Shown one piece after another: positions 15,701 through 23,113 of a DNA stretch of 42,612 nt. The DNA comes from Acidobacteriota bacterium (GTDB lineage Bacteria > Acidobacteriota > Terriglobia > Bryobacterales > Bryobacteraceae). A program made the translations under genes and the position numbers. The notes under the pieces are model-generated. The model searched no databases and had not been told where the DNA came from. It worked only from the letters and a program-made list of their open reading frames with translations. The stretch spans positions 1 through 42,612 of the forward strand of contig JAFDVS010000064.1 in the NCBI GenBank assembly GCA_018268935.1. The letters are read 5' to 3'. The first letter of the stretch is position 1. Each line of letters opens with the position of its first letter.

Positions 15701-18700
15701 GTGTCCAAATCTATTTCTATTGCCTCTTTTTTGGCAATTCTCGCCTCATTCCCAATCCAAGCCCAAACCGTAACCGCAAGTATCTCCGGCGTCGTATCCG
15801 ATGCCAGTGGCGCGCCCGTCGCCGGCGCAGCCATCGTCGCCCAACAAACCACCACCAACGTCATCACCCGCTCCGTCACCAATGACCGCGGCGTCTTCCT
15901 CTTCGCTTCCCTCCCCCAAGGCCGCTATCGCGTCTCCGCCGAAAAAGAAGGCTTTCAGAAATTCAGCTACGAAGACATCGTGCTGCAAGTCGCCACCCGC
16001 CTCAATCTCAACTTCACCCTCGAAGTCGGCGCGGTCACCAGCGTTGTCGAAGTGAAAGCCGAAAGCGAGAACGTACTCGGCTACGCCACCAGCAGCGTTG
16101 GCAACGTCATCAGCGGCGCCCGCATCCTCAGCCTCCCCAACCTCACCCGCAACGCCCTCGGCTTCATCAGTCTCCAGGCAGGCGTCAACGGATCGAACTT
16201 CGCCGGCATGCGCGTCGGCATGCAAAGCATCACCCTCGACGGCATTAACGTCCAGGACGCCTTCATTAACACCGGTAACTTCTCCACTACCAAGATCACC
16301 GTCGACCGCGTCGAAGAGATCCGCGTCATCACCTCGCCCGCCGACGCCGAATACGGCCGCGGCGGCGGCCACGTACAGCTCATCACTCCCTCCGGCGGCA
16401 ACGAATTCCACGGCGGCCTCTTCTACTTCCACCGCAACACGCTCTTCAACGCCAACCCCTGGTTCGACAACGCCCGCGGCCTCAACCCCAACACCGGCGA
16501 ACCCATCAGCCCCCGCCAAACCTTCCTCCGCAACCAGTTCGGCGGCAAACTCGGCGGTCCCATTCGCAAAAACAAAACCTTCTTCTTCTTCCTCTACGAT
16601 GCGCAGCGCGAGAGCACCAAAGCCGCCGTCACCTCCCGCGTCTACACCCCCACCGCCCGCCAGGGCATTTTTCGCTTCTTCCCCAACCGGCTCAACGGCA
16701 ACGTCGACGCCCTCGTCCCCACCGTCGATCTCAGCGGCAATCCCGTCCAGCCCGCCGGGTCCGGCGCACTGCAATCCGTCAACCTGCTCCAGGTCGATCC
16801 CCTCCGCAACCGCCTCGACCCCACCGGCTTCGCCACCCGCCTGCTCAACGCCATGCCCGCCCCCAACAATTTCCGCACCGGCGACGGCCTGAACACCGCC
16901 GGTTACACCTGGAACCGCGGCGCCACCAACGACATCGATCAGTACACCACCAAGATCGATCACAACATCACCGACCTTCACCGCCTCACCGTCAGCTTCA
17001 CCAAAGAGCGCCAGGACGTGATCAACGCCTGGATGCAGCAGCCTTACCCCGATTCCCCCGGTGGCAATCTCAAGGTTCCGAACCTCTCCTACTCCTTCAA
17101 TCTCACCTCCACCCTCCGCCCCAACCTCACCAACGAATTCCGCGGCGGTGGCCAGCGCGCCCAAATCCGCTTCTACGCTCCCTGGGAAGGCGCCGGCGCC
17201 GGTTCCCTCCCGCAACTCGGCAACACCTCCTTCCTCCCCGTCTTTTCCGGCGTCACCAACCCCATCGACAACTCTAACGATCCGCAAGGCCGTATCTCCC
17301 CTGTCTATCAGTACGCCAACAACACCACCTGGGTCAGAGGAAAGCATCAATTCAAAGGTGGCGCCGAAGTCCGCTTCGCCAGCGCCAATTCCCTTTCCTC
17401 CTTCGGAGTGGTGCCACGCGCCAACTTCGGCAGCGGCAGCATCCCCAATTCCAGCGTCCAGGCCGTATCGGGCATCGGAGCCAATTCCGCCCTCGCCGTC
17501 GCTCTCCTGAACGACGTCACCGGAACCCTCGCCAGTGCCACCCAAACCTTCAATGCCTCCGGAGTCAACAACCCCCAGTTCCTCCCCGGCCTCAACTACA
17601 ACCGCGTCTGGCGCCAGCGCGAATATATGTTCTTCTTCAAGGACGATTTCAAGGTCACCCCCAACGTCACCCTGAACCTCGGCGTCCGCTACGAGTACTT
17701 CGGCTCCCCCAATGAGCGTAGCGGCTACATGCAGGGCCTCGTCGGCGGCGGCAACGCCATCTTCGGACCCTCCGGTAACTCCTTCGCCGCCATGTACAAA
17801 CCCGGCCTGGCCCAAGGCTCGCTCACCCGTGTCGAACTAATCGGCAAAGGCAGCCCCAACCCCGGCACCCGCATCTACGGCCGCGATTGGAACAACTGGG
17901 CCCCCGCCGTCGGCATCACCTACGCCCTCCCCAACTGGCTCGGCCTGTTCGGCGACCGCAAAACCGTCGTCCGCACCGGCTATTCCATAGGCTATGAACG
18001 GCTTGCCTTCGGAAACCTCGAGAACTTTTCCGCCATCCCCGGTATGGCCTCCACGAACACCTTCCGCTCCAGTGGCGCTCTCACACTCGCCGGCCTGCGC
18101 TTGCCGCTCACTCCCATCGGAACACCCTTGAGCACCGTCCCCCTCACCGACCGTGCGCAGACCATGGCCGCCTATGATCCCAACCTCCGCAACCCCTACG
18201 TCCAAAACTTCAACTTTTCCGTCCAACGCCAACTCCCCGCCCAACTTACACTAGACGTTCGCTACGTCGGAACGAAAGGCACCCGCCTCGTCCGCGCTTC
18301 CAACGTGGATGAGATCAACATCTTCGAAAACGGCCTTCTCGACGCCTACCGCATCGCCGCCACCGGCGGAAACTCCCCCCTCTTCAACGCCATGTTCCAG
18401 GGTTTGACCGTAGCCAATCTGGGCTTCGTCGATGGAGTCAACATCACCGGCACCGACGCCGTCCGCGCCTTCCAGGCCGCCAATATCGCCAATCAAAGCG
18501 TAGCCCTCGTCGGCGACTTCCTCAACCGCACCGTAGTCGACTCAGGCGCGGGCGGCCTGCTCCGCCGCGCCAATCTCCCCGAAAACTTCTTCGTCGTCAG
18601 CCCCCAATTCATCAGCGCCCTCTACCTCAGCAACTTCGCCAATTCGAACTACCACTCCATGCAGGTGGAAGTGCAGAAGCGCTTCGGCCGCGGCCTCACC

Positions 18701-19474
18701 TTCCAGAGCAACTGGACCTGGAGCCGCACCCTCGGCGAAGAGGACGGAGGCACGCAATCCTTCCTCGCCAGCTATCGCGACGGCCGCAACCGCCGCCAGG
18801 ACCGCCGCCTCCTCGGCTTCCACATCACCCACATCGTGCGCAACAGCGCCACCTACGAACTCCCCTTCGGCAAAGGCCAGCGCTTCCTCGGCGCGTCCGG
18901 CAAAGTCCTCGACAGAATCGTCGGCGGCTGGCAAATCAACGGCATCTTCAACAACTTCACCGGTTCCCCGCTCACCGTCACCTCCGGCCGCTCCTCCTGG
19001 AACCAGTTCGCCAACTTCCAAACACCCTACGTCACCGGACCCGTCGATGGCGGCATGGGCCACGCCCAACGCACCGGCAACGGCGTCGTCTACTTCCAGG
19101 GTCTCTCCTCCGTCCCCGATCCCTCCCGCGCCGCCCTCACCACCACCGGCAACATCCGTCAATCCTCCGCCCTATTCGCCATTCAGGACAGTTCCGGCCG
19201 CCTCCTGTTCCAGAACCCCGTTGCCGGCCAGTTAGGCAACCTCATGCCCGCCTTCCTCTACGGCCCCGGCTCCTTCCGCCTCGACATGAACGTCCGCAAG
19301 ATCTTCCACATCGGCGAGCGCAAGGAATTCATCGTCCAGGCCGACGCCACCGACGTCTCCAACACGCCGCAGTGGGGCAACCCCACCCTCGACATCAACA
19401 GCGCCAACTTCGGCCGCATCACCACCGCCGGAGGCAACCGCCTCATGATCATCGGAGCCCGCATCAACTTCTAA
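15701..19474 (+). CDS. TonB-dependent receptor, Oar-like, with carboxypeptidase-regulatory N-terminal domain
   Basis: A large outer-membrane protein (1257 aa). I start at the GTG at 15701, which has AGGGAG at ideal spacing and opens a signal peptide (SKSISIASFLAILASFPIQAQ). Next come a CarboxypepD_reg/CNA_B-like beta domain (VTASISGVVSDASGAPVAGA to LNLNFTLEVG), a plug domain (QSITLDGINVQDAFINTGNF, RVEEIRVITSPADAEYGRGG, GGHVQLITPSGGNEFHG) and a beta barrel ending in an aromatic residue (MIIGARINF), as needed for insertion by BamA. This Oar-type architecture is greatly expanded in Acidobacteriota and usually imports large or plant-derived oligosaccharides or interacts with matrix; the ligand here is unknown. 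No partner SusD-like gene is present. The opposite strand is open over long stretches, but only as a shadow of GC-rich codons. Confidence 0.93.
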   Translation: MSKSISIASFLAILASFPIQAQTVTASISGVVSDASGAPVAGAAIVAQQTTTNVITRSVTNDRGVFLFASLPQGRYRVSAEKEGFQKFSYEDIVLQVATRLNLNFTLEVGAVTSVVEVKAESENVLGYATSSVGNVISGARILSLPNLTRNALGFISLQAGVNGSNFAGMRVGMQSITLDGINVQDAFINTGNFSTTKITVDRVEEIRVITSPADAEYGRGGGHVQLITPSGGNEFHGGLFYFHRNTLFNANPWFDNARGLNPNTGEPISPRQTFLRNQFGGKLGGPIRKNKTFFFFLYDAQRESTKAAVTSRVYTPTARQGIFRFFPNRLNGNVDALVPTVDLSGNPVQPAGSGALQSVNLLQVDPLRNRLDPTGFATRLLNAMPAPNNFRTGDGLNTAGYTWNRGATNDIDQYTTKIDHNITDLHRLTVSFTKERQDVINAWMQQPYPDSPGGNLKVPNLSYSFNLTSTLRPNLTNEFRGGGQRAQIRFYAPWEGAGAGSLPQLGNTSFLPVFSGVTNPIDNSNDPQGRISPVYQYANNTTWVRGKHQFKGGAEVRFASANSLSSFGVVPRANFGSGSIPNSSVQAVSGIGANSALAVALLNDVTGTLASATQTFNASGVNNPQFLPGLNYNRVWRQREYMFFFKDDFKVTPNVTLNLGVRYEYFGSPNERSGYMQGLVGGGNAIFGPSGNSFAAMYKPGLAQGSLTRVELIGKGSPNPGTRIYGRDWNNWAPAVGITYALPNWLGLFGDRKTVVRTGYSIGYERLAFGNLENFSAIPGMASTNTFRSSGALTLAGLRLPLTPIGTPLSTVPLTDRAQTMAAYDPNLRNPYVQNFNFSVQRQLPAQLTLDVRYVGTKGTRLVRASNVDEINIFENGLLDAYRIAATGGNSPLFNAMFQGLTVANLGFVDGVNITGTDAVRAFQAANIANQSVALVGDFLNRTVVDSGAGGLLRRANLPENFFVVSPQFISALYLSNFANSNYHSMQVEVQKRFGRGLTFQSNWTWSRTLGEEDGGTQSFLASYRDGRNRRQDRRLLGFHITHIVRNSATYELPFGKGQRFLGASGKVLDRIVGGWQINGIFNNFTGSPLTVTSGRSSWNQFANFQTPYVTGPVDGGMGHAQRTGNGVVYFQGLSSVPDPSRAALTTTGNIRQSSALFAIQDSSGRLLFQNPVAGQLGNLMPAFLYGPGSFRLDMNVRKIFHIGERKEFIVQADATDVSNTPQWGNPTLDINSANFGRITTAGGNRLMIIGARINF

Positions 19475-19564
19475 AGCCTCAATCGTTTACCCTAGCCCAT
19501 TCGGCCTGTCATACGTATTCCCTACGTATTTTCTTCCCATTGGCGCTACTGTGAGCTTTTCCGT

Positions 19565-19584
19565 GTTACGTTCGATATCGTAAC
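19565..19584. promoter_or_regulatory. Inverted repeat upstream of a PEP-CTERM gene
   Basis: GTTACG, eight bases, CGTAAC form a perfect 6-base inverted repeat 38 bases before the PEP-CTERM gene starting at 19622. The core GTTAC/GTAAC is the same as the half-sites in the two regulator/PEP-CTERM divergent regions. Just upstream are two TACGTA palindromes five bases apart (19515-19531). An operator is plausible but unproven. Confidence 0.38.
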
Positions 19585-19621
19585 AATCCATAAGCTGGAA
19601 CCGATACTCGGAGGAAACTGC

Positions 19622-20242
19622 TTGAAAACTCTCTTTCTCACCCTTCTTCTGTCCGCGTGCGCATTCGACGCAGCATCCGCGGCCGCCATCACCATTACGG
19701 GCGGCACGGAAACCACAGGGTTCCCAACCCGGACCCAGGGCTTCAACTTCTTCACCAATGCCGCCCCGGTGACGATTAGCCAGCTTGGCTTCTATGACAG
19801 TGGCTCGGACGGGCTAAACCAGTCCCACGAGGTGGGTATTTGGACAGCCGATGGCTCCACCCTGATCGCATCCGCAATCGTGCCTTCGGGCACGGCAGGC
19901 ACCCTGGACTCGGGCTTCCGGTTTGTCGCCATTACACCGGTGGTATTGGCAGCCAATACGGAGTATCTGGCCGGCGCCTTCAACGGCGACAACACCGATG
20001 CCATTACCCGCTTCGCCTCTGCCACCACGGACCCCCGAATCACGCTCGGCAGCACGCGGTTTGACGTACAATTCTCAGGCGTATTTACCGCACCCACTGG
20101 GTCGCAGGGACAGACCTTTGATGACGGCTACTTCGGACCGAACTTTCAGATCTCGGCCGATGAAGTGCCCGAGCCTGCCGCCATCACCCTTGTCGCCGCC
20201 GGCATCGCCCTCGCAATCCTGAAACGCCGTCACAGCCTGTAA
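19622..20242 (+). CDS. PEP-CTERM protein with DUF4082-like domain, 206 aa
   Basis: The gene starts at TTG with GGAGG eight bases before it. It has a signal peptide (KTLFLTLLLSACAFDAASAAA), then a DUF4082-like beta-sandwich with TQGFNFFTNAAPVTISQLGF, SHEVGIWTADGSTLIASAIV and NTEYLAGAFNGDNTD, and a PEP-CTERM tail (VPEPAAITLVAAGIALAILKRRHSL). DUF4082 domains occur in secreted, often carbohydrate-related proteins; no catalytic role is known. Exosortase processing and display at the surface are expected from the tail. It is the first of three same-strand PEP-CTERM genes between 19622 and 23100. A GTTACG/CGTAAC inverted repeat lies just upstream. Confidence 0.85.
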   Translation: MKTLFLTLLLSACAFDAASAAAITITGGTETTGFPTRTQGFNFFTNAAPVTISQLGFYDSGSDGLNQSHEVGIWTADGSTLIASAIVPSGTAGTLDSGFRFVAITPVVLAANTEYLAGAFNGDNTDAITRFASATTDPRITLGSTRFDVQFSGVFTAPTGSQGQTFDDGYFGPNFQISADEVPEPAAITLVAAGIALAILKRRHSL

Positions 20243-20279
20243 CGTCTGCGCCAGTGAACTTCCCCATATCCTGCAACCC

Positions 20280-20304
20280 GGCGGCTCGATCACGGCGAGC
20301 CGCC
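20280..20304. terminator. Stem-loop after a PEP-CTERM gene
   Basis: A 9-base perfect stem (GGCGGCTCG / CGAGCCGCC) with a seven-base loop lies 38 bases after the stop at 20242. A second pairing, CCAGGCT (20311-20317) with AGCCTGG (20344-20350), follows. Neither has a T-tract, so these are structured intergenic sequence of uncertain role: a weak terminator, an attenuator before the next PEP-CTERM gene, or a repeat copy. Confidence 0.4.
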
Positions 20305-20409
20305 GGCGATCCAGGCTCCGGCGTAGCCGGCACGTAAGGCTCTAGCCTGGAGCAAGTTCCGCATCAGCCTCTGGTACTACCCCGCACATGGACACAAAAG
20401 CCCATCTCC

Positions 20410-21210
20410 ATGAGCCAAATCACCACCCTGCTGCGCCACCCTGGTTGCATGCCCAAATCAACAATCACCCTTTCTCATCTATCTGGTGCTGCTGCCCCCC
20501 TCGTCCTTCTTCTTTTCTGCACTCCCCTCGCCCCAGCCGCCCTCCTCTACAACAACGGTGTCCCCAACCACCAAGCCGGCAACGGCATCTCCAACTTCCG
20601 CACCGTCGACGACTTCACCCTCACCGGCCCCGCCAACCTCAATGCCATCCGCTTCTGGCTCGTCTTCAATAACGATGACCCCACTAACATGTTCTCCGGC
20701 AACATCTCCATGGCCATCTATAACAACGCCGCCGGCTCCGTCGGAACTCTCGTCACCGCCGCTACCGCCTCCGGCTTGACCATGACAAACATCGGCGACG
20801 GAGGCGGCCCGCTCCATGCCTACCAGATCGATCTCAATTTCGCCCCCGTTGCCCTCGCCGCCGGCGCCTATTGGCTCGAACTCCACGAGGGTTTGTCCTT
20901 AACCGCCGCCGACGGCTCGGAATCGCTATGGGCCGCCACGCGCACAGGAGGGAACGCCCTCACCCAACCCTTCTTCGGTAATTTCCCCGCCGATCTCCAA
21001 CCCATACCTTCCTACTTCGGTTGCTCTTCCTGCGACTACGACCTCGCTTTCCAACTCTTCGACGACTCCGAAACCAGCGTCCCCGAACCCGCTACCCTCT
21101 CGCTCTTCGCCCTCCTCGCCGGGCTCATTCTCGCAGGCCGTGCGATCACTGTCCCATCGACGTTCCGTCGCGCTGGAATCCGCAGACAATCCGTTTCCAC
21201 TCAACCTTAG
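20410..21210 (+). CDS. PEP-CTERM protein, 266 aa
   Basis: The N-terminus carries a signal-type hydrophobic stretch after a longer than usual lead (GAAAPLVLLLFCTPLAPAA at about residues 26-44). The body is beta-rich, with NGISNFRTVDDFTLTGPANL, IRFWLVFNNDDPTNMFSGNI and AGAYWLELHEGLSL, a pattern I know from PEP-CTERM proteins of this kind. The sorting signal is VPEPATLSLFALLAGLILA followed by GRAITVPSTFRR. The open frame continues about 15 residues past the usual basic end (AGIRRQSVSTQP) and overlaps the convergent GxxExxY gene by 65 bases. The internal ATG at 20449 (MPKSTITL) is an alternative start giving a more normal signal peptide. Surface localisation is inferred from the tail. Confidence 0.8.
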   Translation: MSQITTLLRHPGCMPKSTITLSHLSGAAAPLVLLLFCTPLAPAALLYNNGVPNHQAGNGISNFRTVDDFTLTGPANLNAIRFWLVFNNDDPTNMFSGNISMAIYNNAAGSVGTLVTAATASGLTMTNIGDGGGPLHAYQIDLNFAPVALAAGAYWLELHEGLSLTAADGSESLWAATRTGGNALTQPFFGNFPADLQPIPSYFGCSSCDYDLAFQLFDDSETSVPEPATLSLFALLAGLILAGRAITVPSTFRRAGIRRQSVSTQP

Positions 21211-21556
21211 GCTTCTGAAAATTGATCAACAGGCACAATGTCCGGCCAGACGCGCGTAAATAGTTGATACACTGCGCGGTATGTTCGTTAGTGAGCCGTT
21301 CCACGCACTTCAGTTCGACAACCAGCACTCCTTCCACAAGGATATCGGCAAAAAAATCCCCCACCCCATGGCCCTTGTAAGTCACGGAGAATGACACTTC
21401 GCCCGCGGCCTGAATCCCTCGCAAGCGCAACTCATGCAAAAGCGCCCGCCGGTAGACCTTCTCCAGGAACCCCGCCCCCAGCGTATTCGAAACCTCAAAC
21501 ACCGCGCTAAGCACCTTCTCCGTCAACTCATTAAATCCGCGTTCATCGGCGTTCAT
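21146..21556 (-). CDS. GxxExxY family protein
   Basis: A 136-residue protein with the family hallmark GAGFLEKVYRRAL (residues 27-39) and the usual conserved core: DILVEGVLVVELKCVERL and QCINYLRASGRTLCLLINF, then KPKVEWKRIV. The ELK motif and the overall plan resemble the PD-(D/E)xK nuclease-like fold, but biochemical function is not established for the family. It is commonly found in many copies in environmental genomes and has been suggested to be mobile. The first codons (MNADERG) are written by a tandem 10-base repeat that is one arm of a long inverted repeat (21537-21564 / 21615-21642). Its 3' end overlaps the convergent PEP-CTERM gene. Exact 3' boundary is that of the frame; the family normally ends near the KRIV segment. 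Confidence 0.88.
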   Translation of the reverse strand: MNADERGFNELTEKVLSAVFEVSNTLGAGFLEKVYRRALLHELRLRGIQAAGEVSFSVTYKGHGVGDFFADILVEGVLVVELKCVERLTNEHTAQCINYLRASGRTLCLLINFQKPKVEWKRIVCGFQRDGTSMGQ

Positions 21557-21642
21557 CGGCGGCCTCCATTCAGACAGTGCATTCCTGGCCCAAAAGCTCT
21601 CGACCCAATTTATTGGCCGCTGATGAACACGGATAAACGCCG
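21537..21642. repeat. Imperfect 28-base inverted repeat at the GxxExxY start
   Basis: The arms at 21537-21564 and 21615-21642 are reverse complements at 23 of 28 positions by hand count, separated by 50 bases. The gene-proximal arm contains a tandem GTTCATCGGC pair (21541-21560) and overlaps the first codons of the GxxExxY gene. A small palindrome (CCAATTTATTGG, 21605-21616) abuts the distal arm. The unit looks like a miniature mobile or regulatory element attached to the gene. Confidence 0.6.
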
Positions 21643-21762
21643 ATCACAAGCAACCCAAATATTTATATCTTTAACAATTACAACTCCATAACTAAGAAAT
21701 ACCTTCATATTTTCCAAACACCCCCACACCACTCCCTGCTACCCTCCAGTCAGGAGACCCCC

Positions 21763-22338
21763 ATGGAAGACCTCCACCAAAAACAAATCGAAGCGATCAA
21801 GGCCCTGTCATCCGGCCTGTCCGCCACCGCAGCCGCCGACGCCATCGGCGTTCATCGCACCACCATCCACCACTGGTGCCGCCATATCCCCGCCTTCCGC
21901 GATACCCTCGAAGCCACCAAACGCGCCTACATCGACACCTACCGCGACGGAATGAACACCCTCGCTCCCACAGCCATCCGCATCCTCAAAGACACCCTCG
22001 AAGACCCAGCCACTTCCCCTGCTCTCCGCGTCCGAACCGCCCTCGCCATCATCAAATTCGTCACCACCCCGGAAAAACCCCAATCCCCCAAGCAACAAGC
22101 CAACGACGAACTCCTCGACGCCGCCTACGTGGCCGGTTACAACGCCGCCCTCCACCAGGAACCCGCTCCCGAATCCGAAATTCATCACAATTCATCACTT
22201 TCAACACCCGTCGAAACTGACGAACCCCAAACCCCGCGCAACGCCCTCTGCCCCTGCGGCAGCAAACTGAAGTTCAAACGCTGCTGCGGCAAGGACGCTC
22301 CGCCCGTCCTTTCTCATCCCAACCAAAAGGCCGCATAG
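21763..22338 (+). CDS. HTH protein with C-terminal SEC-C zinc motif
   Basis: A 191-residue protein. The N-terminus has a helix-turn-helix of terminase-small-subunit/transposase type (GLSATAAADAIGVHRTTIHHWCR, residues 18-40), followed by a helical region (PAFRDTLEATKRAYIDTYRD, LRVRTALAIIKFV). A linker leads to a SEC-C zinc motif, RNALCPCGSKLKFKRCCG, with Cys163, Cys165, Cys174 and Cys175. SEC-C motifs bind zinc and occur at the end of SecA and in many small proteins of unknown function. The HTH suggests DNA binding, perhaps from a phage or transposon ancestor; no other phage gene is near. It stands alone between the GxxExxY gene and a PEP-CTERM gene. An AGGAG site precedes the ATG. Confidence 0.8.
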   Translation: MEDLHQKQIEAIKALSSGLSATAAADAIGVHRTTIHHWCRHIPAFRDTLEATKRAYIDTYRDGMNTLAPTAIRILKDTLEDPATSPALRVRTALAIIKFVTTPEKPQSPKQQANDELLDAAYVAGYNAALHQEPAPESEIHHNSSLSTPVETDEPQTPRNALCPCGSKLKFKRCCGKDAPPVLSHPNQKAA

Positions 22339-22389
22339 CCGCTGTGGGATTTCACGAATCGATTGCGTAATCCCTGTGACGGAGGAGCA

Positions 22390-23100
22390 ATGCTCATGAA
22401 ACTTACACTCGCCGCGCTCGCGGTTCTCTTTTCCTTTCCCGGCTACGCCGGTACTCTATCGGTCACCCTCATCAAAGACCCGAACGGCGGCGCCGCCGCT
22501 TCCGGACTCTATACCCACCTTGGCGCCGGCCAACTCAATTGGGACTCCTTCGGCGCTTCCGTCGAAGGCAGCGCCATCGTCATGAGAGGTCTGCTTACTT
22601 CCACAGGAACAGAACCATTCGGCGGCATCCAACCAGCCAATTTCCGGGTCGACTTCACAGGCTCCGATTACCCCACCGTCGCCATGGACTTCCAGGGCAT
22701 CCTCACATCGGCGGCACAGTTTCCAGCCGTAGATGGCCTGCTCCAGTGGACGATCCACACCGTAATCTTCACCGGCGTGCCAACCTACAGCGGAACCAAC
22801 CTCATCGAGGTCGGCCCCGACCAGTTGTACAGCCTCACCACCAGCGGGTTTCTCGACTCGCCCACCGGCGGCAAGCAGGTACTCGACGGCCATGAGGAAA
22901 CCGGCCCGATTCCGGACGGCCCCTTCTACGGCTACACCATCCTGAGTCTCGAACGCCTCGACGGAACCCTCGACTTCACTGATCCGCTCACCGTGCAATT
23001 CGGACCCGTTGCCGCCGATGTCCCCGAGCCCCGAACCTTCTTCGCTCTCGCCGGTGCCCTGGCAGTACTCGCTCTGAAGCGCCACCGCACGCTCGGATAG
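22390..23100 (+). CDS. PEP-CTERM protein, 236 aa
   Basis: A signal peptide (MKLTLAALAVLFSFPGYAG) is followed by a beta-rich body with TLSVTLIKDPNGGAAASGLY and FRVDFTGSDYPTVAMDFQGI, and the sorting tail DVPEPRTFFALAGALAVLALKRHRTLG (here PEP-R-T). The start may be the ATG at 22390 or at 22396; GGAGGA lies just before the first and at better spacing for the second. I keep 22390. The stop is 13 bases before the kinase gene at 23114, so joint transcription is possible. The body does not match a domain I can name. Surface sorting by exosortase is inferred from the tail. Confidence 0.83.
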   Translation: MLMKLTLAALAVLFSFPGYAGTLSVTLIKDPNGGAAASGLYTHLGAGQLNWDSFGASVEGSAIVMRGLLTSTGTEPFGGIQPANFRVDFTGSDYPTVAMDFQGILTSAAQFPAVDGLLQWTIHTVIFTGVPTYSGTNLIEVGPDQLYSLTTSGFLDSPTGGKQVLDGHEETGPIPDGPFYGYTILSLERLDGTLDFTDPLTVQFGPVAADVPEPRTFFALAGALAVLALKRHRTLG

Positions 23101-23113
23101 AATTGGCAGTGCT

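Noticed and set aside
15746..17815. 689-codon open frame on the minus strand opposite the TonB receptor gene
   Set aside because: It is a shadow of GC-rich codons; its sequence is a Gly/Val/Ala/Glu-rich run with no domain, while the plus strand encodes a full receptor.
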